Notes: a model not told the origin generated them from the sequence alone. A stretch of DNA of 64,000 nucleotides from Nilaparvata lugens (GCF_014356525.2 NC_052505.1:5254984-5318983), one strand, 5' to 3'; positions 21,976 through 33,607 are shown, counted from the stretch's first letter. Numbers and translations: made by a program.

Positions 21976-22896
21976 GAATACTACAGCAACATTTGCAGAC
22001 GATACAGCCATATTATCAGTAGACAATAATATTCATATTGCAACAGAAAAACTACAGAGATCCATCAACAAAATTCAAGATTGGACTAGAAAGTGGAGAA
22101 TGAAACTAAATGAAACAAAGTAGATTCACATCAACTTCACCAATAAGAAGGACCTGCCCATACCAATAACAATTAACAACCAAGTTGTACCATATGCCAA
22201 TGATGCCAAGTATCTAGGTATAACCTTGGACGCAAAGCTTCGCTGGAAGGCCCATGTCAAGAAGAAGAGAGAGGAACTTGGAATCAAATATAAAAAGCTG
22301 TATTGGCTGATAGGTAAAAACAACAAATTACAAATCCAAAACAAAGTACTTCTGTACAAACAGATACTAAAGCCAGTATGGACATATGGTATACAACTTT
22401 GGGGGTGTACCAAAGACAGCAACATCAATGTAATACAACGGTTCCAGAACAAGGTGCTGAGGAACATTGTGGATGCTCCTTGGTATGTCAGGAACAGCGA
22501 TCTTCATAGAGACCTGCACGTCGACCTGGTGTCCACCGAGATCCAGAGGCATGCGGAGAGGCACGAGGGGCGACTGCACCAACAAGACAACGTTGAGGCG
22601 ATCCAGCTGCTAGACAATGGAGGGTTGGTGCGGAGGCTCAAAAGGAGGAACCGTATGAGCTAATGTAGTGCTTGTTCAATTAGTGTCCAATGGAGAGCAG
22701 AACAGTGATTGAGTGAATATAGTACAGTTATAAGTGTACATATTGATTAAACAATCAATATCAGTGAGAATATCTAATGAGATATTCGCTGTTAACATTT
22801 TCAAGTAGTATGTTAGGGTAGAAAAAATTAGCTCATTAGTCTCCAGACTAGATAGCTATAGTATTGACAATAAAAAAAAAAAAAAAAATAAAAAAA
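21976..22896 (+). mobile_element. Jockey-clade LINE, 5'-truncated, poly(A) tail
   Basis: ATTCTCACCAT (21965-21975) and ATTCTCATCAT (22897-22907) flank the insert, an 11-bp duplication with one mismatch. The insert starts inside the reverse transcriptase and ends in a long A-rich tail at 22869-22896. It landed inside a SINE body whose right part resumes at 22897. These are standard features of target-primed non-LTR insertion. Confidence 0.85.
21979..22663 (+). pseudogene. Jockey-type reverse transcriptase C-terminal part
   Basis: The frame enters the polymerase at TTATFADDTAIL, which holds the catalytic FADD motif. It passes KIQDWTRKWRMKLNETK, the YLGITLDAKLRWK segment, and the thumb region with PVWTYGIQLWG and VDAPWYVRN. 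It ends MS-stop at 22661-22663. An in-frame TAG at 22121-22123 interrupts it, so it is dead even within the fragment. Endonuclease, ORF1 and the N-terminal half of the polymerase are missing. The WTYGIQLWG / DAPWYV signature is characteristic of the jockey clade, known from memory of the family. The 3' untranslated part runs to the A tail. Confidence 0.85.
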
Positions 22897-22965
22897 ATTC
22901 TCATCATAACCCATGCACAAGCCTAGAGCTCATGTGGGTATCATCCTCAGCAAAAGAAGATAAAA
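22897..22965 (+). repeat. SINE body fragment (3' of LINE insertion)
   Basis: ATAACCCATGCACAAGCCTA, CATGTGGGTATCATCCTCAG match the SINE body at 20990 and 58927. The LINE inserted just upstream separated it from CTACTCATCTCTC at 21952-21964. Confidence 0.55.
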
Positions 22966-22989
22966 ATGTATTTATGAATTCAATCGAGG

Positions 22990-23255
22990 ATGATTGAAAA
23001 GTCCGAGAATGGCTTAATATCTCATACAGAAAGGTAGTTTGACGGTAGGTGTGATTGAGGATCCTACTAAAATTTGAAATCCTACTTTACTGTGACTTTA
23101 AAAATATGGTTCGCCATCTTGGATCCGCCATTTTGAATGGAACTTCATTTTTTTGAATAGATCGTTGGTCGTGAGATACATGATTTGATACGGAATTTAA
23201 AAGAGAAAATAAATGGCGAAAACCGCATATTGATATCTCAAACTATTTCGAAGAT
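22990..23255. repeat. Single arm of the GTCCGAGAACGG foldback family
   Basis: GAAAAGTCCGAGAATGGCTT, GATTGAGGATCCTACT, CGCCATCTTGGATCCGCCAT and ATATCTCAAACTATTTCGAA match an arm of the 25988-26912 element. The arm resumes after the snapback insertion at 23800 (TATTTCGAAGATATTCACAT). Confidence 0.75.
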
Positions 23256-23799
23256 TGAATGAAAAAGACTAAGAAATTGACAAAAAAACACTGATTTATT
23301 GATAATTAGAGAGACCGGTTTCGGTTATTACACCATTGTCAATCTCTGATAAACTAAAACTAAATACAAGAGCAGCAGAATTTATACTAGTAGGCGAGTA
23401 CTGCTATTGGTCGAGGGCATGAACGCCTGCCATTGGCCTAGCAAGACAGTCTCTTCCCCCTCAACGGTGTGACAAAATGGCGGCTTAAGCAACAGAATCG
23501 CCATGATCGCCATCATGTTGCTTAAGCCGCCATTTTGTCACACCGTTGAGGGGGAGGAGACTGTCTTGCTAGGCCAATGGCAGGCGTTCATGCCCTCGAC
23601 CAATAGCAGTACTCGCCTACTAGTATAAATTCTGCTGCTCTTGTATTTAGTTTTAGTTTATCAGAGATTGACAATGGTGTAATAACCGAAACCGGTCTCT
23701 CTAATTATCAATAAATCAGTGGTTTTTTGACAATTTCTTAGTCTTTTTCATTCAATATGAATAATTACCACAATATCAACTTCTCAACTACACAAAAAG
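23256..23799. mobile_element. PLE-terminal snapback element with 12-bp TSD
   Basis: TATTTCGAAGAT occurs at 23244-23255 and 23800-23811, a perfect 12-bp duplication. The 544-bp insert is a near-perfect inverted repeat with arms of about 240 bp, meeting at GCCATGATCGCCATCATG. Arms carry the PLE 3' sequence with CCAAT and TATAAAT motifs. The right side alone has the final CAACTTCTCAACTACAC. It has no coding capacity. Confidence 0.9.
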
Positions 23800-23997
23800 T
23801 ATTTCGAAGATATTCACATTATTAATCAATACTAATCAAAGCAGAACGGGAAGAAAAAAGTATGAGAACAGCTTAATATATCATAAATATTTGTTATTTC
23901 TGTTTCAAAATATTGGATTTTCAAATCTAGATGTTTCAAAACCAAAGATAGAAGAAATATTCCAGGTTACTATCACTAAAATAGGGAATATTCAGAT

Positions 23998-24435
23998 ACT
24001 AGTAGTCCTGTGAACAGTAGACCTCGCGCTCAGTAAGTTACATTGACCTGTTGTTATGTTTTCTCAAAAAATAAGAAATAATTTATCAATTTGAAATGTC
24101 TAGAAAAAATCCTAAAGAAACATAGAGCTTTCTGTCCTATCGTACTGTGACGTGTCTTTCCGGAATGTGAGTGTGAGTGCTGTTATCAGGTCTGGCTGCA
24201 ACTGTCTACAACGTTGATGGAAAGATACATTTTCAAGATGTTCGATGTTTTTGAACGGGTAGTATTATAGTCAACTGTCTACTAACGTTGATTGAAAGAT
24301 ACATTTTCAAGATGTTCGATGTTTTTGAACGGGTAGTATTTTAGTCCACTAAACAGCTGATTTATGATGAATAATTCTATAGTCTGAATTTTACTCCAAT
24401 ATTGGCGTATGAAGGAAACTCATTTTTCCTCTTAT
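23998..24435. repeat. Degenerate CTAG-unit pieces and ~85-bp duplication
   Basis: ACTAGTAGTCCTGTGAACAG at 23998 is one end of the CTAG Helitron-like family. GATTGAAAGATACATTTTCA blocks and GTTTTTGAACGGGTAGTATT occur twice (about 24215-24270 and 24290-24350). Confidence 0.6.
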
Positions 24436-24436
24436 A

Positions 24437-25270
24437 CTAGTAGTTCTGTGAACAGTAGACCTCACGCAGTATTCTCATCCACAAGTACCTGATTGAAACT
24501 ATAGACCTTATGGAAATACAGCAATAGACTGGCTTCTCCACAAACCTTTGTAATAACTTATCAGCTGATTTATGATTAATAATTCTATAGTCTGATTTTT
24601 ACTCCAATATTGGCGTATGAAGGAGGCTCCTTTTCCCTTTCATATTATCCTTGAAATGCAAAATTTCCAAAAACCTTGTATATACGTCGACGCGCAATTA
24701 AAAAATGAACATACCAGTCAAATTTCATGAAAATCTATTACCGCGTTTCGCCGTAAATGCGCAACATAAAAACATATGAACATTTAAACAATCAAACATT
24801 CAAACATTTAAACAATGCCAAACCGTCGACTTCAATCTTAGACCTCACCTCGCTCGGTCAATTATCATTGAAATGTAACATTTCCAAAAACCTTGTGTAT
24901 ACGTCGACTCGAAATTTAAAAAGGAACATACCTGTAAAATTTCATGAAAATCTATTACCGCGTTTCGCCGTAAATGCGCAACATATAAGCATCATTATAC
25001 ATTTAAACATTAAGAGAAATGCCAAACCGTCGACTTGAATCTTAGACCTCACCTCGCTCGGTCAATTATCATTGAAATGCAACATTTCCAAAAACTTTGT
25101 ATATACATCGACGCGCAATTTTAAAAGGAACATACCTGTCAAATTTCATGGAAATCTATTACCGCGTTTCTCCGCAAATGCGCAACATATGAACATATAT
25201 ACATTTAAACATTAAGAGAAATGCCAAACCGTCGACTTGAATCTTAGACCTCACTTCGCTCGGTCAATAA
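24437..25270 (-). mobile_element. CTAG Helitron-like unit plus two partial tandem units
   Basis: A full unit runs from CTAGTAGTTCTGTGAACAGT to CTCGCTCGGTCAATTA at about 24863. Two ~200-bp partial units that start TCATTGAAATG-AACATTTCC and end at the same CGGTCAAT terminus follow to about 25068 and 25270. All share TTCATGAAAATCTATTACCG and CGTTTCGCCGTAAATGCGCA. Head-to-tail repetition is as in the 48.9-50.2 kb array. Confidence 0.7.
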
Positions 25271-25749
25271 AAGAAATAATTTGAAGAAGAAGGACCGAAA
25301 AACAAACTCAATTTTATTCAAAAGCATAGCTGTACAACTTATCAATTAATTATTTTGCAAATGAGGTTGTGATAACCATCCTGTTTATTCATTTTATCAT
25401 TCAGATTTACAAAACTTACAGAAAATTACAACTGTTCCAGTTGGTAAAGCTGCCAAAGGCAGGGGTCAACGTGCAAACCTGTAATGATTTTTCACACACC
25501 TGCTTTGTATTGCGTTTTGTAGTCTGAGCTGAGCTGTACTGTCCGAATGGGAAGTCGGCAAACGAGGCGTAACGGCCCAAGAAGCCAACTATATCAGCAG
25601 AGCATCGCCCTCTCTCTCGTTCATTAAGCTAATTATTGTAGCACGGACTCTGTCCCCTCTATCAACACAAAGACCTTTGAAGAGATTCGCAGTTGAAGTG
25701 AATACGACCACTCGGCTCTCGTTCAGATTACTTGCGAAGATTAACAGAG
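25271..25749. other. Unassigned stretch, less AT-rich
   Basis: No repeat partner and no convincing open frame. 25480-25700 is relatively GC-rich and could be single-copy DNA, but I see no splice-site pair or recognisable protein. Confidence 0.35.
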
Positions 25750-25752
25750 TTA

Positions 25753-25904
25753 GTGCCGGTTGCACAACAGCCGGTTAATTTTTAACCGTGATTAATTTCA
25801 CGAGAACCAATCAGAGAAGGCCTTCTTGATAAGACGGCTTCTCTGATTGGTTCTCCTGGAACTAATCACGGTTAAAATTTAACCGGCTGTTGTGCAACCG
25901 GGCA
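25753..25904. mobile_element. PIF/Harbinger-like MITE, 152 bp
   Basis: TTA at 25750-25752 and 25905-25907 flanks a near-perfect hairpin. The termini are GTGCCGGTTGCACAACAGCC and its complement GGCTGTTGTGCAACCGGGCA, and the arms continue through TAATCACGGTTAA and AACCAATCAGAGAA. A second, more diverged copy is at 58162-58303. Confidence 0.85.
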
Positions 25905-25987
25905 TTAGAGATCAAAAGATATTACGAATCATCCGGAAAGCTTTTCGAACAAACTACCAAAACTCCAAATTCATCCAAAATACAGTA

Positions 25988-26912
25988 TACAGAGTGGGTG
26001 AAAAGTCCGAGAACGGCTTAATATCTCATACACAAAGGTAATTTGATGGAGGGTGTGATTGGGGATCCTACTCAATTTGAGAAAACTACAATGACTTTAA
26101 AAATCTGGTCCGCCATATTGCATGCAACTTCATTTTTTTAAATAGGATGGGTGGTCATGCGATACATGATTTCGATACAGAATTTTAAGAAAAAATGAAT
26201 GGTGAAAGCCGCACATCGATATCGCAAACCGTTCAGAAAATATTCACATTAGTATAAATCATTTAGTCAAAATATTCAATCAGTACCATGCAAATCAAAA
26301 ATGAAATACATGAGTGGTATTGATTAATAATGTGAATATCTTCTAAACGGTTTGAGATATCGATGTGCGGTTTCCTCCATTCATTTTTTCTTGAAATTCC
26401 GTATCGAAATCATGTATCGCATGACCACCTTCCTATTTAAAAAAAAAGTTGCATTAAAAATGGCGGATCCAAGATTGTGGACCAGATTTTTAAAGACATA
26501 GTAAAGTAGTATTTTCAATTCGAGAGAAATCCCCAATCACACCCACCTTGGAATCACTGCTTTTTATGAGATACTAAGCCGTTCTCAGACTTGTTCCTCT
26601 CTTTTCTGCTTTGAATAGTTATTGATTAATAATGTGAATATCTTCTAAACGGTTCGAGATATCGATGTGCGGGTTTTCGCCATTCATTTTTTCTTGAAAT
26701 TCCGTTTCGAAATCATGTATCGCATAACCACCTTCCTATTTAAAAAAGTGAAGTTGCATTCAATATGGTGGATCCAAGATGGCGGACCAGATTTTTAAAG
26801 TCATTGTAATGTAGTTTTTTCAATTTGAGTAGGATCCCCAATCACACCCACCGTCAAATTACCTTTGTGTATGAGATATAAAGCCGTTCTCGGACTTTTC
26901 ACCCACTCTGTA
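25988..26912. mobile_element. Tc1/mariner-like foldback with three arms
   Basis: TA flanks TACAGAGTGGGTGAAAAGTC at the left and GACTTTTCACCCACTCTGTA at the right. One ~280-bp arm points right (25988-26270) and two point left (26317-26610 and 26620-26912), so the right arm was duplicated. Shared motifs are GATTGGGGATCCTACTC, TGACTTTAAAAATCTGG and CATGTATCGCAT. No transposase frame. Confidence 0.8.
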
Positions 26913-26944
26913 TAATAAAGGAAAGAAATGGCTTATAGGCTACA

Positions 26945-27154
26945 CGAACGGGATAGGAAATTCACGAATGACGCATCATTACGTCTGAACTACTCAACTG
27001 ATTAACTTGAGATTTTGCATATAGATTCTCATTTTACCAAGGATGGCTTACTCAAAATTCTTGAAGATTGCAGTAGGTCAAGTTTGCAGTATGTCAAGTT
27101 CTCAGTATGTCAAGTTTTCAATCAGCCCCTTGCGGGGCACGGGCTACTTGCTAG
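26945..27154 (+). mobile_element. Helitron-like 3' end fragment
   Basis: The segment ends with the hairpin GCCCCTTGCGGGGC, then ACGGGCTACTTGCTAG followed by T. A GC hairpin shortly before a CTAG end next to T is the Helitron 3' signature. Internal TATGTCAAGTT repeats precede it. Related degraded copies lie at 14690 and 18590. Confidence 0.55.
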
Positions 27155-27317
27155 TCACAGATAAAGATAGCCTGTTAAGATGAGAGGTGGAGAGTGGTGG
27201 ATGCTCACGACCTACTAATGCTTATAATCTCCACAGAGAAAATTGTAATTTTGTGTAATTAAGATCTAAATCAATAAAATTGTAATTAAAATCTGTGTAA
27301 TTTCCACATTAGGGTTA

Positions 27318-28295
27318 GGCTAGTTTCACATTCATTCGGTTCGTTACGTTTTCGGCAAATTCTGATAAGTGTGAAACGGTAATTCAGTTTGAATTCGGTA
27401 CCGAATAGAAACCGCATAGAACCGAACGCCCACTTGACTCTAAGAAATTCCATCAGGTTACTATTCGTTGCTAGCGAGAGGCTACTTTCATACACTTTCG
27501 GTTCGGTTCGGTTCGTTTCGTTTTCGGTTCGTTTTCGGCAAATTCTGATATGTGTAAAACGATGATTCGGTTTGAATTCGGTACCGAATAGCAACCGCAT
27601 AGCACCGAACGCCCCCTCGACACGAATAGGTTTCATCATATTCGAATTCGTTGCTAGGGAAACGGGAAAAAACAAGTCTTTTACATACGCTTACCTTTTT
27701 TTGTTTTTATTTTAAACTGATATCGTGATTATCTGCTTCAAAATTTTCCAAGTCAAAATCATATGGACAATTTCTGTTAGTTCACAGGAACATTTTTTTC
27801 TCAATGAATAGTTTGCTAAAAAATATGAAAGATATAAATTAAAACTCAGGGAGAATTTTCATTTTGTTATTTTTATTTCTATTTTTCCACGAATATTACA
27901 TGATTTCATCAATGGAGAGAAGAGATGGAGCTTATATACCATATGTCAAAACAAGAACAAATTTTCAATTCAAAAAAATCATATCTCTGAACATCCAAAA
28001 TTAACATAATCAATCACATAGAAACTATTCAAATAATTCACAATTTTTAATTAATTTTAAAATTTTGTTGTTCAAGAAATAACATATCACAATTTAACAC
28101 AAGCTTTTATATTCAAATATACCAGCATGAACTCTGAAAATCCAAACACAGCTGTGTTTGAGAAGAAAATACCTAATTAGAACCGTACGAATTAAAACCT
28201 GACATGTATGAAAGCCTCATTCGTTTTCGGTAACGAGCCGAACCGAACCGAAAACGTACCGAACCGAATGAAACCGAAAGCGTGTGAAGCTAGCC
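27318..28295. mobile_element. PIF/Harbinger-like non-autonomous element, 978 bp
   Basis: GGCTAGTTTCACATTCATTC at the left is mirrored by GCGTGTGAAGCTAGCC at the right, flanked by TTA and TAA. Subterminal CGGTTCGGTTCG blocks face CGAACCGAACCG. The left part contains a ~185-bp internal duplication (27325-27480 and 27483-27665), which keeps a spurious minus-strand frame open. A related isolated end is at 60840-60893. No transposase. Confidence 0.7.
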
Positions 28296-28545
28296 TAAGA
28301 TAATATATATGATAATTATTCGAAAAGTACTAGTACTCATTATCATTCAGTTTTAGATATAATAATGAGATCCTGAAATGACCCTAGAGTTGAGAAGCAT
28401 TATAAGAAACTGAATTCTTGATTCTATTCTTGGAACTAAATAACAATAATTTGTGAATCAGCTCTGCATCAAATTTCATTCATTCTGAATTGATTCATTC
28501 CAATTACTACCAACCACAACTTGACTCTTTTGGGAACGATAGAGC

Positions 28546-29287
28546 ATAACTTGCTTATGTGTTCAAGTGACGATCGAGGTAGAAATATAACATCTCACGA
28601 CCATTTGTCTACAAATTGCGTTCTTGAAGCTTGCAATCTAAATGTGACTTGCTTATGAGTTTCAAGTAGCGATTGAGGTAGAAATACAACATCTCTCGAC
28701 CATTTGTCTACAAATTGCGTTCTTGAAGCTTGCAATCTGAATGTGACTTGCTTATGAGTTTCAAGTAGCGATTGAGGTAGAAATACAACATCTCTCGACC
28801 ATTTTTCCACAAACTGCGTTCTTGAAGCTTGCAATCTGAATGTGATTAGCTGATGAGTTCAAGTAGCGATTGAGGTAGAAATACAACATCTCTCGACCAT
28901 TTGTCTACAAATTGCGTTCTTGAAGCTTGCAATCTGAATGTGACTTGCTTATGAGTTTCAAGTAGCGATTGAGGTAGAAATACAACATCTCTCGACCATT
29001 TTTCCACAAACTGCGTTCTTGAAGCTTGCAATCTGAATGTGATTAGCTGATGAGTTTCAAGTAGCGATTGAGGTAGGAATACAACATCTCTCGACCATTT
29101 GTCTACAAATTGCGTTCTTGAAGCTTGCAATCTGAATGAGACTTGCTTATGAGTTTCAAGTAGCGATTGAGGTAGAAATACAACATCTCTCGACCATTTG
29201 TCTACAAATTGCGTTCTTGAAGCTTGCAATCTGAATGAGACTAGCTTATGAGTTTAAAGTAGCGATTGAGGTAGAAATACAACATCT
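28546..29287 (-). repeat. 99-bp minisatellite, left block (~7.5 units)
   Basis: GCGTTCTTGAAGCTTGCAAT falls at 28618, 28717, 28816, 28914, 29013, 29112 and 29211, a 99-bp period with one 98-bp step. On the minus strand the units translate as a 33-residue repeat built on LQASRTQFVDKWSRDVVF and LPQSLLETHKQV. Frame is kept across most units but broken at the 98-bp step. I know of no such protein, and there is no start context. A minisatellite that happens to be frame-compatible is the default reading. Confidence 0.85.
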
Positions 29288-29598
29288 ATATTTTTTTTTT
29301 CAAATTCAAATTTATTCACACTCATAAATACATATACAGAAACCAAATAGAGTCTAGCTTGACAATACAACAATAATCCATCTAAAATTAATGATAGATT
29401 GTAGTAATAGTATATAATATAATAATATATAATATAATAATATATAATATAATAATATATAATATAATAATATATAATATAATAATATATAATATAATAT
29501 TAATGTGAACAATAACTGCTCACAAAGTGCTTCATGAAGCACTTGTCCGTTAGTAGGAGTTGAGGTTTAATCGGATATAGGAGGAGATAAAAGCCTAC

Positions 29599-29629
<31 letters not shown>

Positions 29630-30225
29630 TTCAATCACCATAATCAAGTAATTTTATTGATTGATTGTAGCATTTCCTCTCTTTAAATATACTTATATTA
29701 TAAAATGTAGTTCAGACTGCGATAAAATGGGAGGAAGAATCACCAGTATAATTTTTTTCAACATAATTCATGACAAGAGAGGGGAAAATAAAAGATGAGA
29801 CATAACAGTGATAAATAAAACAATGTTTGCAGATCAAAGCTCAAAGCAAAGGTTAAACTTTAAAAGATACAGAAGTAACTACAGTAAAAAGGCCATACTA
29901 CACTGAAATTCATATTCAATAAGGATTAGATATTAGCACCATGTGTTTCTCAGCTTACTACTTTGAATAAGTCTTCTACTTCTAATGGTGAATGAAGCCA
30001 TAGCCAACTCTTCGTTTGTTTTAGGAATTTCTTGAGATTCTGTAGCTTTCTAATCTCATCTGGGAGAATATTAAAGAATTTAGGTCCAAGGAATAAAAAG
30101 CATCTCTGGGAGGTAGTGCTGTTTGGTTTGGGGAGTCTGATTAGCATCCTTGTAGTTTGCCTAGTTATCTGCTGATTCTGTTCAAGATTCCCCATTTGAT
30201 TCCTATCCCCACTCATTTTATAAAT
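29288..30225 (-). mobile_element. LINE 3' fragment inserted in the minisatellite
   Basis: On the minus strand the element ends in AATAAATTTGAATTTG followed by an A tail (T-run at 29290-29300). It interrupts a 99-bp unit between ...AACATCT and ATCTCGACC, giving a likely ATCT duplication. It carries an (ATAATAT)n tract at 29405-29500 and a (CA)n tract at 29597-29630 in its 3' untranslated part. Confidence 0.75.
29950..30222 (-). pseudogene. LINE reverse-transcriptase extreme C-terminus
   Basis: About 90 residues end the ORF, including LIRLPKPNSTTSQRCFLF, GPKFFNILPDEIRKLQNL and KKFLKQTKSWL. The pattern 'FN-LP-EIR----LKKFK--LK-WL' is how many CR1/jockey-like LINE polymerases end. The fragment is 5'-truncated. 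Upstream codons in the same frame belong to the minisatellite, not to the LINE. Confidence 0.65.
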
Positions 30226-30390
30226 ATCTCGACCATTTGTCCACAAATTGCGTTCTTGAAGCTTGCAATCTGAATGTGACTTGCTTATGAGTTTCAAGTA
30301 GTGATTGAGGTAGAAATATAACATCTCTCGACCATTTGTCTACAAATTGCGTTCTTGAAGCTTGCAATCCGAATGTGATTAGCTCTTCAG
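30226..30390 (-). repeat. 99-bp minisatellite, right block (~1.6 units)
   Basis: GCGTTCTTGAAGCTTGCAAT recurs at 30250 and 30349. This is the continuation of the array on the far side of the LINE insertion. The last unit runs into unrelated sequence at AGCTCTTCAGTAAAC. Confidence 0.85.
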
Positions 30391-33297
30391 TAAACAAGGC
30401 TTGCAAGGTGCTTGAGAAAATTTCATCGCCACACTGCCGTTAACGTACAGCTAGCCAGCCAGCCTCGTAATGTTTACTTAGCAGACTTCGGCCGCATTTA
30501 ATTGGATTTCTTTCTTCGCCTTTTCAGTTTTCTCTGCTCTCTTCCACTCCACCACTTCCTCACTATATCTTTCTCTCTCTCTCTCAACCTCACTCTCTCT
30601 CTTTCTTTCTCTCTCTCTCCCTCGTCACTCCCGTTTTTTGCGTTTTCAAAGCTATTGACAGCTAACCAATACGGCGGATGAGTTCCCTTGCTATCTTCGA
30701 GAATTAATTAACTCTCCTTTTTATTAAATAGCTTGAATTATAAGGGTTTCCCCGCCGTTTTCAGCACAAAGATTGTGTTCAATTTTGTTCAACACAAGGA
30801 CAAGGCCTCTTCCACTTTTTATCGGCTATAGGGATGGAGAAGCCACTTCGTTATTCCAACTTTGATGCTTTCCTTCCCTTCTCATCTTCCCATAATATTA
30901 TAGAGAATGATTCAACATATGAAGTAATGAAGCTTCCATTGGATGCAGTCTGGTCTGTGGAAAAAGAAGGTTTTCCATATAAATCCTGTATATTGAGCCA
31001 TAATTAAGTGAAAAAATAAAATGGCGGCTGTGTGAGTAACTAAGAATTCTAGACGGTTTGTAGTTGATAATTCAGATATGATTTGTACCCAGGATCAATG
31101 CCTTAGAATATTGGTAGGGGGCTCGAAACACTCTGTATAACATTTTGACTTTGTCTAGTGCTTTTTTGCTTGTTAACAATAGATTTTTCTCACTCAATGA
31201 GGAAAAAATCTTTACTCGTGATAAAAAACATGAAGAGTGAGAGAAGATGATGAAATAGTATGCCACAGTCTTAAAAAAATGAGATTAGTTTAGTCACAAT
31301 TCTATAAAATAATCAAATCGAATTATAGTGTTTCATCCACAAATCATAAACTGGAATATAAACTAGAAACATTAACTAACATAGAAAAACACTGGAGTAT
31401 TGTCTCAAAATATCTTGAATTGTACAAACATGTTTCAACTTAAAACCTAAAATAGTAGGTTTAAATAAAAATAAAATAAATGTTTTATTGTGGTAGCAAA
31501 AGACAACATCAAAATGCATTACAACGTCAAATGTTAACAAAAGTAGACACATAACAAATAAACAGAACTATTAAATACTATAAGTCACATTGGTACACAG
31601 GTACTCATTAATTATAACTAATTCTACACCAAGAAATTGTTCTCTGATCTCTATATAACAATCAAGTAATAAGGCTATTCCACTTCAAGATTTTTTCGAA
31701 AAATTCATCCACTGTATAAATTCAATTTTCTGACGAAATCGCTTTTAATTTATTTTAAAATTTTGTTATCTCTAGGTTCCTGATTGAGGAAGTAAAAAAT
31801 TATATAATTTTATCGCTGTATAGATGAATGTTTTTTGAGTCCTGGTGTAATTGAACCTGATTAAACTCAAAGTAGCCCTATTCCTTGTTCCATATGATTG
31901 ATATGAACCCAAAGCATCATATAAATGGATATTTTGTTTTATGTATAGTAGGCTTTGAAAGATAAACAGTGCAGGAACCGTCATCACACCAAGACGAACA
32001 AACCCCTCTCTACAATGAGCTCGGGAAGGGAGTCAACAAATTAGTCTAATGCATGTTTTTTAGATCCTCAGTAGCCTTACACTAGAAAATTTATGACCCC
32101 AGAGTAAGGTATCTTGACTCAAATGACTTTGGGTGAATGCAAAATAGACCGTTCTCAGTACCTCAGAACTTACACACAGTCTCAATCTGCGTATCAGGAA
32201 TATGCCTCTACTGATTTTCGATTCAATTTTCATAATGTTTTTCTCCCAATTCAGATTATCATATGTTTGTAACTTTTAATAAATTCGTGATAATTCAAGG
32301 CAATGTTCTAGTGTTTTATCATGTACAATGTACCTAGAATACATGTATTCTAGAATTCTAGGTACCTTGATCATGGATAAATCTATCGAAAAACAATATC
32401 TGAAACTAGGATGATGTTTTATACTATCGATGTTTATACAAATCAATGATTTTGATTCATATTGATGTTTTATACTGAAGGCATCAAACATACTTGAATA
32501 ATGTTTTATACTAAAACATCTAAATGATTCTTTAATGTTGTTTTCCATAACGAACTGCTTAGTATTAAATCACTTTTTGCTATTAGAAAAAACGACTAGC
32601 AGTCTAGTATCTCACTAGCAGAAAGTGATTTGAATGATGTTTTATACTAATCAAAAAAAGAAAGGATGAAGACAGAAAGATTCACTCTTCCTGCGTAGAG
32701 ACTTCCTTCCGGAGCCGCAATATTATTATAATAAGTGTTGGCACATCGAAAATCATGTTTACATAGTAATTATGAGAAACACAATCGCATATAGTAGAGA
32801 ATGATCGTACTGTATCATTGGAAAAGCCAGAGGCAGAAGATGTTACATGAACCATTGTTCAGGATCGGAGCAAGTAGGACAGTCAGCTGATAAAGCGGCC
32901 AAGGCCCTAAGGCATCCAGTGGGCGTTCTTGCGGAAAGTTGCTGCTTGTACCTTTACAAAATCGCATCAAGACTTCTATCGTGAATCATATCACATTGTT
33001 TCCCGGACCAGTGATCTAGCATTGTTTCCACCAACAGGTACACTATTAGATTGGGATGCAGGGACACTTCACGCGGCCTCCACAGACAAGGACAAGGCTA
33101 ATTACCGTTAGTCTCCTCTCTCACTCTAGTAAATCACCGAAAATAATGATTATCTACAAGCTTCCATAAACCAATTTTTGTATGGATGAGAACACATTTG
33201 AAACAAAACCTGTGAAACCTTTAGTATACTCTAAAGACCGAATTCACAGAAACGAAAATTTTTACAAGCAACTAGTTTTGATGATGATCCAAGTCCG

Positions 33298-33299
<2 letters not shown>
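30391..33299. other. Long unassigned stretch
   Basis: No supported gene. A pyrimidine tract with (CT)n lies at 30530-30625. 30400-30500 and 32860-33110 are less AT-rich and could be single-copy, but no exon is supported. 32330-32660 contains repeated GATGTTTTATACT blocks (about 32410, 32463, 32503, 32636). The rest is AT-rich without visible repeat partners. Confidence 0.4.
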
Positions 33300-33335
<36 letters not shown>

Positions 33336-33607
33336 GTACTTTATTTATGTAGATTACAATATATACTGGCTTATACACTTATATACAATAGCTTACAATA
33401 TAGCAAAATTATAGATGAATTTACATAATATAGACTAAGAAAATAACTATTGAACTGTATATGATATGAAAAAGCAATTTGTAATATAAACTATAGATAA
33501 TAATCATATGTTATGCATCTACATGAATTGGCGGAGCTTTGGACATATCAATGTCCATTCTTTGGGAAGAATATTAAAAATATCCTCCCCACTAACTCTC
33601 TACCAAA
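33300..33607 (-). mobile_element. ~275-310 bp retroposon, copy 2, (TTGA)n tail
   Basis: This is the inverse-orientation copy of the 8252 element. The (TTGA)n tail at 33300-33336 precedes GAGTACTTTATTTATGTAGA, and the other end is CCTCCCCACTAACTCTCTAC-CAA. It begins at the same 5' position as the other two copies. The tail is the longest of the three. Confidence 0.75.

Noticed and set aside
27286..27675. 129-codon minus-strand ORF with internal repeat
   Set aside because: It lies inside the TIR element at 27318-28295. The repeat is the ~185-bp DNA duplication, and there is no protein family match.
28546..29287. CRISPR-like array
   Set aside because: The 99-bp units are contiguous, with no unique spacers between short repeats, and the context is eukaryotic.
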